This document shows positions 37,225-47,719 of a stretch of 64,000 nucleotides of DNA, one piece after another. The notes below the pieces were generated by a model that was given only the letters and a program-made list of their open reading frames with translations, was not told the DNA's origin and ran no database searches. Position 1 is the stretch's first letter. Every line of letters begins with the position of its first letter. A program made the translations under genes and the position numbers. Source of the stretch: Mactromeris polynyma (taxonomy: Eukaryota; Mollusca; Bivalvia; Venerida; Mactridae); contig JASFXZ010000012.1 in NCBI GenBank assembly GCA_032209605.1, positions 3,844,001 through 3,908,000 on the forward strand. Direction: 5' to 3'.

Positions 37225-38065
37225 CATCACAAAATCTTGTGTCAAGCATATCTAAAAAATTATCAAAACAGGGTCAACTTTACAGGAATGTTCACCAGCA
37301 GTTGTGCACTTGGAGTTTTATATTTGGCTATACCTAGTAAAACTAAATGCAAAGTGATTGCTCTTGACTTTGTGAAATAAAGCGTAAAGAGCTGGCAAAC
37401 TTGTGTCATGCATATCTCCAAAAGTATATGCTTTAAAAAATCATTTTTGAAAAATCGGTCATAGCGCAGCCAGGAATCAAACCCAGGTATCTGGATTGCT
37501 GGTCTACCGAGCAAGAGTCACAAAACTTTACAGCAATGTTAAGAAGCATACAGTAATTTATTTTTAATTTACATTCATTGACTATGAGAGGAATAATGGT
37601 CATTGCCTCTGTCACCATTAAAGGTCCAACATGGGGGCATATGTGTCCTATGGACATATTTCTAGTTATGTACTGTTTAGCAGTACGTTTGTTTTTATGC
37701 CCCCACTCTGAAAGGGGGGGGGGGCATATAGATTTGCCCTTGTCTGTCCTTCAGTCCGTCACAAATCTTGTGTCGCACATATCTCCAAAAGAATATGAGT
37801 CATTAAACTCTACAGGAATGTTCACCAGCCTGTGAAGTTGTGCACCTGGGGTTTCACGTTTGGCTGTGTCCAGTGAGTCCAAAGTTATGGCTCTTGACTA
37901 AGTTAAAATATAGCCTACAAAGTATGCAATCTTGTGTCGCGCATATCTCCAAAAGAATATGAGCCAGAATCATAAACGTTATGGGAATGTTCACCAGCCT
38001 GTGTAGTTGGGCACCTGGCGTTTCATGGTTAGCTGCACCTAGTAAGTGCAAAGTTATGGCCCTTT
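37225..38065. repeat. Dispersed/tandem repeat in the HECT gene intron
   Basis: Three diverged copies of a segment of about 155 bp (TCTTGTGTCGCGCATATCTC, then GGAATGTTCACCAGCCTGTG, then AGTGCAAAGTTATGGC) lie near 37235, 37765 and 37932. ATGCCCCCACTCTGAAAGGGG precedes the second copy. This is a common bivalve-type interspersed repeat, without coding potential. Confidence 0.65.
37450..37516 (-). repeat. tRNA-like fragment
   Basis: The minus strand reads GCTCGGTAGACCAGCAATCC and then GGGTTTGATTCCTGGCTGCG, resembling the D-arm to T-arm part of a tRNA or SINE head. Too short and imperfect for a gene. Confidence 0.4.
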
Positions 38066-39847
38066 ACTTTTCACCATAATCTGTAAAGCTGTTCACTCGG
38101 TAATTTTAATACGCATTCACAAACTATGAGCCAAATAATAGCATTTGCTTCTCTGACAAAGGCTGGAAGTGGGGGCATCTGTGAACACATTTCTAGTTTT
38201 ATATATATCTGTATTGTGGAGACATATAGGGGTCAATTTACCAATGTTTGTCCAATCATCCCACCTTAATTCATTAATGTTTAATCCTTTGGTCATCAAA
38301 TTTGAAAGTAATAGTTATCAATCACCAGTTTGAGGTCAAACAGTCTAATCTGTAGGTAAGCTAAGACAATAAAATTGTTTTCATCAATAACTCAGTTTGT
38401 GCTAGGGTTTTCAAAATACATACTCTGTTTATGCTAGGGTTTTCAAAATACATATTGTAGTTGACTAGTTGTTGATTGTGAAAAGTCATGTATGACCTAC
38501 ACCAGTTTGCATACCCATCAATTTGTCAACAGGTTTTACCTTAAAGGTTAGAAGAAAACTTATGATACCACATATATAGTTTATTTGACACCACCACCTT
38601 GTACTATTAGTAGCTACTTTTTAAACATAAACTTTCTGTAAAGAAATCGAATGGTTTATGTCTTGGTCTTACTTTCCACGGTACGGTGACATGATAGGTG
38701 TTGTAGCGTTTGCTAATAAGCAACGTCAAACAATTGGAACATCTCCTAACAAAAAAAGATCTTTAAGAGAAAAACTTATTGCAAAATTACAAAATAAACA
38801 GAATTGTTCAGAAGAGCACGTAAAAAGATCAGTATCGCAAACTGGGAATTCAAACGCTAAAAAAATTGTCAAGGAAAATTGAACTTGGCTGGTTACACAC
38901 ATATGGAAATGGGCTTTTGAAGCAAGTGAGGTCTCCTAGTGGAGGAGGAACAAGAAATCATAGATGAAGAAGGACATGATGCTCAGGGTGTGAGTTGAGA
39001 CGTCTATTCAGTATTCTGGAAAGCATTCCTGTTGAAGTATACGGATGGTGAGGACTTTAGAGTCCCAATTTTGTCCAATGAATTGGGGGATTGTGAGTGG
39101 GAAGCCATTGGGAGAATACTTGTTAAGGGATACAAGGATAATAAATACTTTCCCATCAGTATTGCCCCAGCTTTCCTAGTGGCAGTGGTGCATGGTGAAA
39201 CTGCAGTAACCTCAGAGTTGTTGAAAAACTCGTTCATGCATTTTGTGTCAAATACTGAAAGAGATGTCATTGAAAATGCGATCTCAGGTTTTGAGCATGA
39301 TCCAGAAGAACTCATTGAACTGTATGATAGGTTTGGATGTCGAGGTTTGCCTGAACAAGAAAGTCTTCTATCCACCATCCTCCAAATCGCCCACAGGGTG
39401 TTTATACAAGAACCTAAATATTCACTGGATGCACTTCAGAGAGTGGGGAAAAAGTTTTGGCGTAAAGTCTTTCCTACCGTTGAGGACCTGTTATCAATGT
39501 ACCAAAATTGTGAACCAACGGTTCAAAAAGTTTTAGGGCTGTTCAACACAAACCCAATCTCGAAGGAAGAAAATGACGCCTTTAAGTATTTGCAAAGGTT
39601 TGTACGTGGGCGCAACAAAGATGGGTTGAAACTGTTATTGCGCTTCTTGACAGGATCGGACATGATATGTGTGTCTAAAATAGAAGTGAGCTTTGTAGCT
39701 CGACATGGTGTTGGAAGAGTACCAACAGCACATACTTGTGGACCTGCCCTGGAACTGCCATCCACCTATGTGAACTATCCAGATTTCAGGAATGAATGGG
39801 AAAACATTCTGCAATCGAAGGAAAATATGAAAATGATGATCGCGTAA

Positions 39848-42430
39848 ATATTACAAAATATGTTGTTGTGTATATGAGCACTTTAAAGTGACAGACTGGT
39901 TTCCATAAAACACTATTTTGCATTATCTTTTTAATGATACAGAAATGTGCATTTGATAAAAATTGTAAGTGCTCAGACATGTCGCCAATATTACATTTGT
40001 ACATGTAGCATGAAAATTTAATTTTCAAATGTCCGTGTTTTGCAAATTGTATACATTGTATTTTAAGAAATATGATTTGGTTAAGAAACTTCTGTCATCT
40101 TTCATCCTCTTGAAATAAATTCACCAATTAAAAGCTTCCCAATTTAACATTTGGGAGACCACTTAAACATGTGGTAAAACACTTCCTCAGACAATACAGA
40201 GCGATTCGTCTTGACCTGTCTTATTGCTCCTATAGAGTTTTACAAAAGTTGAGATCACATTTTATTTTTTTAAATATAATGGCAGGTGTGACATCTTGTT
40301 AAAGACAAATTGTGATGTATTCAGAAGTAGAATTTAAGTGTGTTTTGTGTGACTATAGTATTTTCCCTGTTGTTTTTGCACAGCATGGACATGTTTTCAT
40401 TGTTTAAAGAGTGCCATTTGTATAATTACTATACAGTCTCTGCTTTAACCTAGATATTTTTTTTATCAGATTTGTTGTTTGCACTTTGCATTGCTTTTTA
40501 TATTGTTTACGATCGTTGTCCTAACATTAACGTATGTGTATTATCTTGCATGTATGAGAAGATTATTTTAATGTTTGCTAAGGGGTGTGACAGGTTAGTG
40601 ATACGGGACAATCCTGTTAAATGTTTTATATTCAAACAATGACACTATCTTCATGTGATTAACTGACTGTATGTACATGTATGACATATGGACCAATACA
40701 TGGAACATTAATTGCCCTTGGTTTAATTCCAACAATATTGATTGTGCCAGTTGATTTAAAATACGACCTTGTAGTAAACTTGGTCAACACTTTAAATTGT
40801 ATAATATATGACAGGTATAATCAAGGCACGTTCAGCAGTTCTTGATAAAAGTAATTTAATTTGTTCTTTTAGGAATACATGTGTATTTTTATACTTAAAC
40901 TTTAGACTTCATTGTATATATACCCAAGGAGGATTTCAATAAAACTGTTCATTTGGCCAGCAAAATCGAGTTTTTACAATGTGCACACTATAACCAAAAT
41001 CAGCCATGCTTATGTTAAGAAATAAATTTGTGTTAAGATGTAAATACAGCAAATTACATTGTGCCATTTAACATGAACTGGCTCAATCATGATTTGCACT
41101 CATTTGTAATTGTTAAAATAAGTGTGTATGACCATTATGTCATAAACCAGGCTGATTGTGTTCTCATGTTTTAATGCAAAAACAAGTCAAATGCTATTCT
41201 TGTGGATTTGATGTTTTTGTTTTATGTTGATGTAATTTTAAAGCTCATAACAATATCACTTTTTTCTAGTTTTGTTTAATGTTGAGACCAGGTTGTCTGA
41301 TACCTGAAGTTGTAGATCAGGGGAATTAAGTAGATTATTCCTAATCTAATCCAAACATAATATTGCAAACCATTTTGGTAAGTACAGAAGGGAATGTAGT
41401 GCACTTATGTGATATTGTTTGTGAACATGCGATTGCATAGGTCTTTTTAACTTTAACGTTTCTTTTAATTATTTTTTTGTTCCTCCGTCACACATTTAAG
41501 TGTAACTCAAAATCTGCTGCAAAGATTTCAGTAATGATATGCTGTTAAATTTTAATGAGTGTGGGAGATGCCTTGCTCCAGTTTTTAAATGATGTTATTT
41601 GTGACTAAATTTCTATGTTTGAATAAAACTGTATATGTATAATCTTAGGGTATAAGTCACCCTGGATAATAGTTATTTCTGTTTAATTTGTATACGGTTA
41701 ATTATCATTTCGTGTACTTATTACAAGAACATTATTAATGCCTTAAGTTCTTTTTACTAAAATTCTGTTAAAAGTTCCAGACATGAGGAAGCATAAACAT
41801 GATATAAATATATCCGTTGAACCTGAATTGCACATCAAAATAGTTAAGTTCTTTTTGTAATTAATTATTTCAATCTGCAAAACAATAATTGGAGGTGTGA
41901 TTGTTTTTTGCGACAAAAATGCTACATGTATATATACATGACGGATGAAGGGATGGGGATCCTGCTATAAATTGCATTGTATAAGCAACATGATGTTTCA
42001 GAACATGTCTAATGGCTGTGCATGTAAAGTAATGTGTATCTGATAATCTATTTTGGACTACGGAACAAGCTTTTAGTCTGTTTTAGGGAAGAAATTTGAA
42101 TTCATATAGTATCTTATAACTTTCTGACAAAGTACATTTGTATGCAGTATATGACTTGTTATTTGTAGCTGTCGTGACTAAATTTTTATTCCCCATCGCT
42201 TATAAATTGTATGATGTATTTCAAGGTTTTAATGCTTACTTTTTTAAACCATGTTTTGTTTTTCAAATGCTGTTGGCACAGTCATTAGTGTTTTCATTCA
42301 TATACTTTTTGTGTTAACATTGTTTGATGCTTTCTACATTTTAGTTATATTTTCTTATTTTATAACATTGCAAGACAAGATAGTCTTTGAGATTATAGAA
42401 TAAAACACTACTCCAATAAATTCATTAATT
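39848..42430. other. 3' flank of the HECT gene, non-coding
   Basis: 2.6 kb of AT-rich sequence with no ORF. AATAAA signals at 40114, 40937 and 41622 could end the HECT transcript. No repeats recognised. Confidence 0.5.
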
Positions 42431-42439
42431 TTGTTCTCA

Positions 42440-42640
42440 TTTTTATGCCCCCCTTTGAAGAAGAGAGGGCATATTGGTTTGCACATGTATGTCGGTTGGT
42501 CGGTATGTCCGTCCATCTGTATTCTTTTCGTTTCCGATCAATAAATCAAGAACCACTTGACCTATCATCCTCAAACTTGGTCCACACATTTTGGGGTCAA
42601 AAGTTAAGGTCACAGGGGGCATAATGTTATACAAACATCT
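42440..42640. repeat. Bivalve-type interspersed repeat
   Basis: Begins TTTATGCCCCCCTTTGAAGA and includes a GGTCGGTATGTCCGTCC segment. It is the same broad family as the ATGCCCCC motif near 37690. Inside the IS3EU element. Confidence 0.6.
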
Positions 42641-43393
42641 CTTGTTGTGTTTTGGTTTATATAAAGGTCTAGTCCGCTCTATGGCACAGAATGACCATGA
42701 GATATGGACAAATCAAAATATGTCAGTCAATTATGTTTACATAATTCCAATATTAAATATAGCGCTCATGGTAAATGGTTGACCTTTTTTAGACAAAAGA
42801 AATAGGTTTTTTGTCTGAGAATTTAAAGGGCTTGTTATCGAAAAGAAATTGCTGGGTGAACAATAGGGGCAGTGGGAGTACGTTACAAACAGTTTTACCC
42901 GAAAGAGCGGAACCGTCCATAGAGAAGGAAAAGTGCTACTGGCACGTTACATAGTTTTAACATTGGACCTTGGTTATGTATGGTTGTAAATAACTCGACC
43001 ATTTGGATAAAATAATGCATCAACACACTGAGATACTACTATCCGTACAGGGTACACAGTCAGTTAGTGGCGCTTACAATTGTAAGTAAAACGAAAGCAA
43101 GCTGTTTCTGGACTTTGATAATACATTTCGTCTTAACAACAACAATATCTGTTACAGCCGTGAAATCAAATGAAACATCCGTTGTGCATAATTATGCGAC
43201 TGTGTCCGTCGTCGTCATCAGTTTAGATTGTTAACACTCAAGAGGTAACATCTTTATGTTTGTCTCAATAATTATTAGGTCACATTTTTTACTTGATTTA
43301 TATGCGACATGGGTACAATGTTTGCCGCAATAAAATCTAGGTAAAGTTCGAAACTGGGTCATGTGGGGTCAAAAACTAGGTCACAGGATCAAA

Positions 43394-43479
43394 TGATTGA
43401 AAATCCTTGTGGATTCTCGGGAGGCTGTAGTTCCGGTAGAAAATGCAGCCTTCCGAGAATCCACAAGGATTTTCAATCA
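43394..43479. repeat. Perfect-stem hairpin
   Basis: TGATTGAAAATCCTTGTGGA with following bases (43394-43426) pairs with 43447-43479, giving 33-bp arms with one mismatch around a 20-base loop. It lies within an interspersed repeat (43380-43655) related to that at 15400-16450. Confidence 0.85.
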
Positions 43480-44015
43480 AGACCTGATCAGAATGTTTGT
43501 CTTAATAAAATGCAAGTCCATTGTGGAACAGGGTCATGTTGGGTCAAAAAGTAGGTCACTAGGTCAAATCATTGAAAATCCTCTCGGACTCTCTTGAAGC
43601 CAACATGGCAATGTACTCAGGTGAGCGATATAGGGCCACCATGGCCCTCTTGTTTTCGATCTTTTACCAAGCATTTTGTCAGATAGTTGTCTCACGGCCA
43701 GTAAAACTTACTGTAATGTTGTTTTATAAATGGAAGATTCTTAAGACTCATATTCTTTTGTACAATGATTCTTTTATACCGCTAGACTGCTCAAGTTTAC
43801 TAAGTTAATTGTAATCATGAGTTAATGCCAGCCATTGGCTTTCATTGGATTAAACTAGATGTCTAAGCTGCTGAAACGTTTGTTTCCTTTTAACGCAATT
43901 ACGGATAATCATAAACAACAGTCTAAAATTTTATGGAAAATAAAGATGATGCATTGTCAATTATATTTTATACACTGAATAATTATCAATTACACTTAAT
44001 TCACTGTTCATTATA

Positions 44016-44342
44016 TCACATGATCTGGTGTATGGCTCTTCGTAGTGTCCGATACAAGTTGATTGAAAGGTCAGTGTCCGCTTCCAAGCACAAGTCGTGC
44101 TCTGCCATGTATTCTATGCACCAATTGTATACGTCCTCGTCACAAGGCACAGGTAAGCGACCACTGACAACTTCTTTGCAACTGCCTATTAAATCGTCAT
44201 TCTTTGGACACAGGTAGTCCCTCGATTCAAAAAGTTCGGGGATTGTATACAGGTTATTCGGTCTACCGTGTGGAGACGTTTCAGTTCTGGGTGGCCGAAT
44301 TAAGTGGTTGTTCCAGACATTCGACGTTGAATCCAGCTCTTT
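44016..44342 (-). CDS. IS3EU transposase, exon 2 (C-terminus)
   Basis: After an acceptor TTTATTTTACAG (minus strand, exon from 44342, phase 0) the frame reads KELDSTSNVWNNHLIRPPR, a GRPNNLY motif, the DYLCPKNDD segment and a closing helix to the stop. Joining to exon 1 gives 388 residues. The pattern of a WNNHLIRP motif followed by GRP and DYLCP is seen in animal integrase-core proteins of this group. The intron is 900 bp (44343-45242). Confidence 0.8.
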   Translation of the reverse strand, partial: KELDSTSNVWNNHLIRPPRTETSPHGRPNNLYTIPELFESRDYLCPKNDDLIGSCKEVVSGRLPVPCDEDVYNWCIEYMAEHDLCLEADTDLSINLYRTLRRAIHQIM

Positions 44343-44361
44343 CTGTAAAATAAACAAAACT

Positions 44362-45180
44362 TATGATAACTTGAATTCTGTTTTTGTCAGCATCGTCAAC
44401 AAACAACATTTTGGACTGAAACAGTAGTTGGATACGACCACAGAGGACAAATTCACCCTACTTTTAAAGTACCGTCGCTGGACATGGTCGTTCATGCTAC
44501 CAATAGTGTCTATTTTAATAGTCAGACGGACTGCCAACCACGTGGTTCGGACAAAACTTGATAGAAAAAGAGTTTAAATCAATGCTGACCCATTATTACT
44601 TGTGTTGAAACATTGCATTTATAGTTTGGCTGAGTGTTTCAGTGAAAGGGGTAACGCATTAGTTTAATTGTTAATGTTGCATAAGCTGAAGAACATGTTT
44701 TCATTTAAGGAAACTGGCCTTAAAAAACGCTTAACACAATTATATTGTTTCGAAATAAATTATTTGGTAAGATTTTTACTTGACATGTTCGTAAAGGCAA
44801 ACTAAAAACTTTCATTTAGTCTTCTCTGTCAGTTCAACAGAAACCATTAAGACAATAGATCTTTATATTATAGTATATTGCTCTCAATTGTTCTTAAATC
44901 AAACAGTTAAGTATAGCGACGCATTGTAAATGTAAAAACATAATAACAATATATAATAATTTAACAGCGATGGCTTATAATTGTCGGATAAACCATGGAA
45001 AACTGTACGTTGTTAGAGTTATATATACATTTGCCTTATTTATATTACATTCAGCAGAAGATGTTTGCAGAGTTCATAGATTGCAGCTAAATACCATAAC
45101 AAAATAATACAAAATTACGATCGATTATGGAAAAAGTCCATAGATAAAATACCCTTTCCTTTGGAGTTTTACGATCATAT
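44362..45180. other. Transposase intron
   Basis: AT-rich, no ORF or repeat recognised. Confidence 0.6.
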
Positions 45181-45242
45181 AATTAAAACCTCATGAATTT
45201 CACTTTTCTAAACTGTGACGACACATATATGATAAACATTAC

Positions 45243-46082
45243 CTGAATTACGTGTAGGAAGCACAGAGCCATCAGGTGTCTGTCGAGAAAACTTCCATCA
45301 AAGTCACCATTGATACCAATGTTCTTAAACAGGTTCATCCAGTAGTCGGTGCATTCTTTGCGAAGCATACCCCACCAACATTCGATTCTCTGATTGCAGA
45401 TGCTTTTACCATAAAGGAAGCTTTTGTCTCCACGGAAATCATCGACGTCATCGTCTCGTAAATATCTTTGCAACTCACAAACTACACCATTTTCTGTTCC
45501 CATATCAGATCGCACTACTCTCGGAGTGCCTCCAAGTTCTTCTACCATCTCTAGATAGTAAGATCCAATTAATGACGGATCGCTGCTAGTATGATAGGCA
45601 TTCAACCAAACAATCTTTCTAGAATATCCATCTATACACCCATTTATGCAAATTCCGTATGGGCGCAATTTATCATACGAATCCATGTGCCAAATATAAT
45701 TTGGACCTTTAGAATGATATGTTCTTCTACGAAGTCGATGTCTTTGACGAAGTGCTACGCCTTCAGGATTTACCAGGGATATCAAACACCTCACATCTTC
45801 TTTGTTAACGTTGATTCCAAATCGTTTACACTTTTCGTGCATCCATCTGTACCCGTGCAAAGACCCAGACGATTTCTGCTGCTCAACAATAAAGCTAAAC
45901 GCTTCAACAATATGTTGATCCCTTTTCCTTCGGTAAAATCCTCTCCTGTGCAGAATGCGAATAAGATGTCGAACACTAAGTGAAATATTGTGTCTTTGAA
46001 ATAGAATCAAAACAATATCCCTGTACTTTAAACCGGCGTTAAAATAATGTTCAATGCATTGTAATCGATCGTCACTGTCCAT
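45243..46082 (-). CDS. IS3EU transposase, exon 1 (HTH and DDE core)
   Basis: The chosen start is the ATG at 46082 in an ACCATGGAC context; an in-frame ATG 33 bp earlier is weaker. The exon encodes 280 residues: a helix-turn-helix-like N-terminus (about 1-60), a basic linker, and an integrase core. Candidate catalytic residues are D134 (YIWHMDSYDKL), D193 (VVRSDMGTENG) and E234 (NQRIECWWG), the last two separated by 40 residues. CIDGYSRKIVWL between them is typical of IS3/retroviral-type integrase folds. It ends at CAG followed by a GTAATG donor, phase 0. No stops or frame changes. The 5' end faces the right subterminal array. Confidence 0.85.
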
Positions 46083-46136
46083 GGTTAATTTAGTAATAAA
46101 TACAAAGCCAGTCATTTAGCATAGAAGACAAACTAT

Positions 46137-46640
46137 TTCGTATTTACGAAATAATATTACGTTTAAACGAAATACTATTACGTTTAAACGAAATAATATT
46201 ACGTTTAAACGAAATAATATTACGTTTAAACGAAATAATATTACGTTTAAACGAATTAATATTACGTTTAAACGAATTAATATTACGTTTAAACGAATTA
46301 ATAATTCGTATTTACGAAATAATATTACGTTTAAACGAAATAATATTACGTTTTAACGAAATAATATTACGTTTAAACGAAATAATATTACGTTTAAACG
46401 AATTAATATTACGTTTAAACGAATTAATAATTCGTATTTACGAAATAATATTACGTTTAAACGAAATAATATTACGTTTAAACGAAATAATATTACGTTT
46501 AAACGAATTAATATTACGTTTAAACGAAATAATATTACGTTTAAACGAATTAATATTACGTTTAAACGAATTAATATTACGTTTAAACGAATTAATATTA
46601 CGTTTAAACGAATTAATATTACGTTTAAACGAAATAAAAA
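46137..46640. repeat. Right subterminal array of GTTTAAAC palindromes
   Basis: About 21 copies of the same 21-bp unit in inverted orientation (ATTACGTTTAAACGAAATA), interrupted near 46310 and 46435 by TTCGTATTTACGAA variants, lie directly inside the right TIR. The array is about 40 bp upstream of the transposase start codon and so could also act in its promoter. Confidence 0.9.
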
Positions 46641-47022
46641 AAGAATATGGAATGTCATTTTAGGGGCTCCGTACTACAGTAACGCTACGGTCCGTTGTTT
46701 AATTGCATTGCATAGTTTATTGGGACGACTTTAACATCCTCTAACATTTTACAACATCCGCAAACGGGTTGCGTGAAAATATGCGCAGATGACGCATAAG
46801 CGTCAGAAGTGAGCTACCTTAATTCAGATTCTTTTTTTTTTGGATCGCCATTCGTTTGCAAGATGTGCAGGAGTATTCTCTCGTGTTGGTGAAGGGTGCA
46901 ACTTGTTTGCAAACTTTTGAGCGAAATATTTTTCATTGTCATTTTCGAGGCATTCCATTATGTATGTGTCCTTTTGTTCCTCTGATTTATTAAGCTTACG
47001 ACCTCCACAGATTTTTAGCGTC

Positions 47023-47503
47023 TTAATTTGTTGTTAAACGTCCCGTTGTCCTTTGGAATACACCTTTATTCACCAGAAATATGATGATTGTTGAGTGGCC
47101 TCTTATGGATAATAATAAGTTGTTTGCTCCAAATGTCACTCTCATTTGAATTATATTGTCATTGGCGTGGTAGTCGATATTCAACAGTTCCTGCACTGCT
47201 GAAGATTCCTTCTTGATGACATGAAATTCCTCTGGCAGAGAGGCCAATAGTCTGTCAACTGAAAATTCGTCATTTGTTGTGTTTTGTTCTTTCCTGGCCA
47301 CAGAAACATAGGAGTCTTTCTTTCCAGCAAACAAATGTCCGTGAGTTGACACATTGAATGTTTTTTTGTAACAGGACACTGACTGACGATAGGACTGTCA
47401 TTTTCTCGCTACAAAGCAGTCTCTATCTCAAAGGTGTCATATATGTCCCTTGTCTTCAGCATAGCTTTTAGTTTGTCTGCACGCTGTTCGCGAGACGTCA
47501 GCC
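47023..47503 (-). pseudogene. Unrecognised coding-like segment
   Basis: From a TTTTTTTCAG acceptor (about 47504, minus strand) the sequence reads LTSREQRADKLKAMLKTRD, with one stop. Another frame then runs to 47026 (SVDRLLASLPEEFHVIKKES ... GHSTIIIFLVNKGVFQRT). The pattern of charged and hydrophobic residues looks protein-like, but I do not recognise a family. One stop and one frame change suggest a decayed transposon gene. Confidence 0.35.
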
Positions 47504-47719
47504 TGAAAAAAATATCAATTAATTAGTATTACACAAGTATATATGAAGGTGTCTGCATTTGTGAAAATATTTATTAACGCATTGTAAACGCACATAATAA
47601 TCACATAAAAATATAACATTATTCAAACTTAGTCGAAAGATGATAAATATATGCGACCTTGACCTTCGAGCTGATGACATTATATAGTAATGATCACATG
47701 CACTTTTAAGTGCCTTTAA

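Larger units (their letters stand above)
36877..39847 (+). pseudogene. HECT-domain protein gene carried in the IS3EU element (decayed)
   Basis: Exon 36824-36942 (acceptor TTTTTTCAG, donor GTAAGT) has a well-placed ATG at 36877 (MDQYLRERGIEEPVIQKLKD). A second block from about 38644 reads YFPRYGDMIGVVAFANKQR, then after a frame change KIELGWLHTYGNGL and a GGGTR motif, with loss of frame after it. From 38999 to the stop at 39845-39847 a continuous frame gives a HECT C-lobe-like domain, starting DVYSVFWKAF and ending in PTAHTCGPALELP with a candidate catalytic Cys. A TGA at 38996, in the position of a likely Arg codon, precedes it. Known: HECT domains pass ubiquitin through that Cys, and proteins with a short N-terminal YGDR-like motif, a GGGTR segment and a HECT end occur in many repeat-rich animal genomes. 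I infer this belonged to the transposon; it is no longer intact. Confidence 0.7.
33164..46673. mobile_element. IS3EU-type DNA transposon, about 13.5 kb
   Basis: The left end TACGGAGCCCCTAAAATGAC (33164 on) and right end (to 46673) are exact inverted copies through the AT-rich run into the first GTTTAAAC repeat. CTACAG flanks both sides (33158-33163 and 46674-46679), a perfect 6-bp duplication. TAY...RTA termini, a 6-bp TSD and an IS3-like DDE integrase are the hallmarks of the IS3EU superfamily, and the transposase inside (46082-44016, minus) fits. The element also holds a HECT-like gene remnant on the plus strand and several interspersed repeats, which explain part of its unusual length. Near-identical ends and an open transposase suggest fairly recent insertion. 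Confidence 0.85.

Noticed and set aside
45276..45983. Plus-strand ORFs at 45276-45461 and 45591-45983
   Set aside because: Shadows of the minus-strand IS3EU transposase exon.
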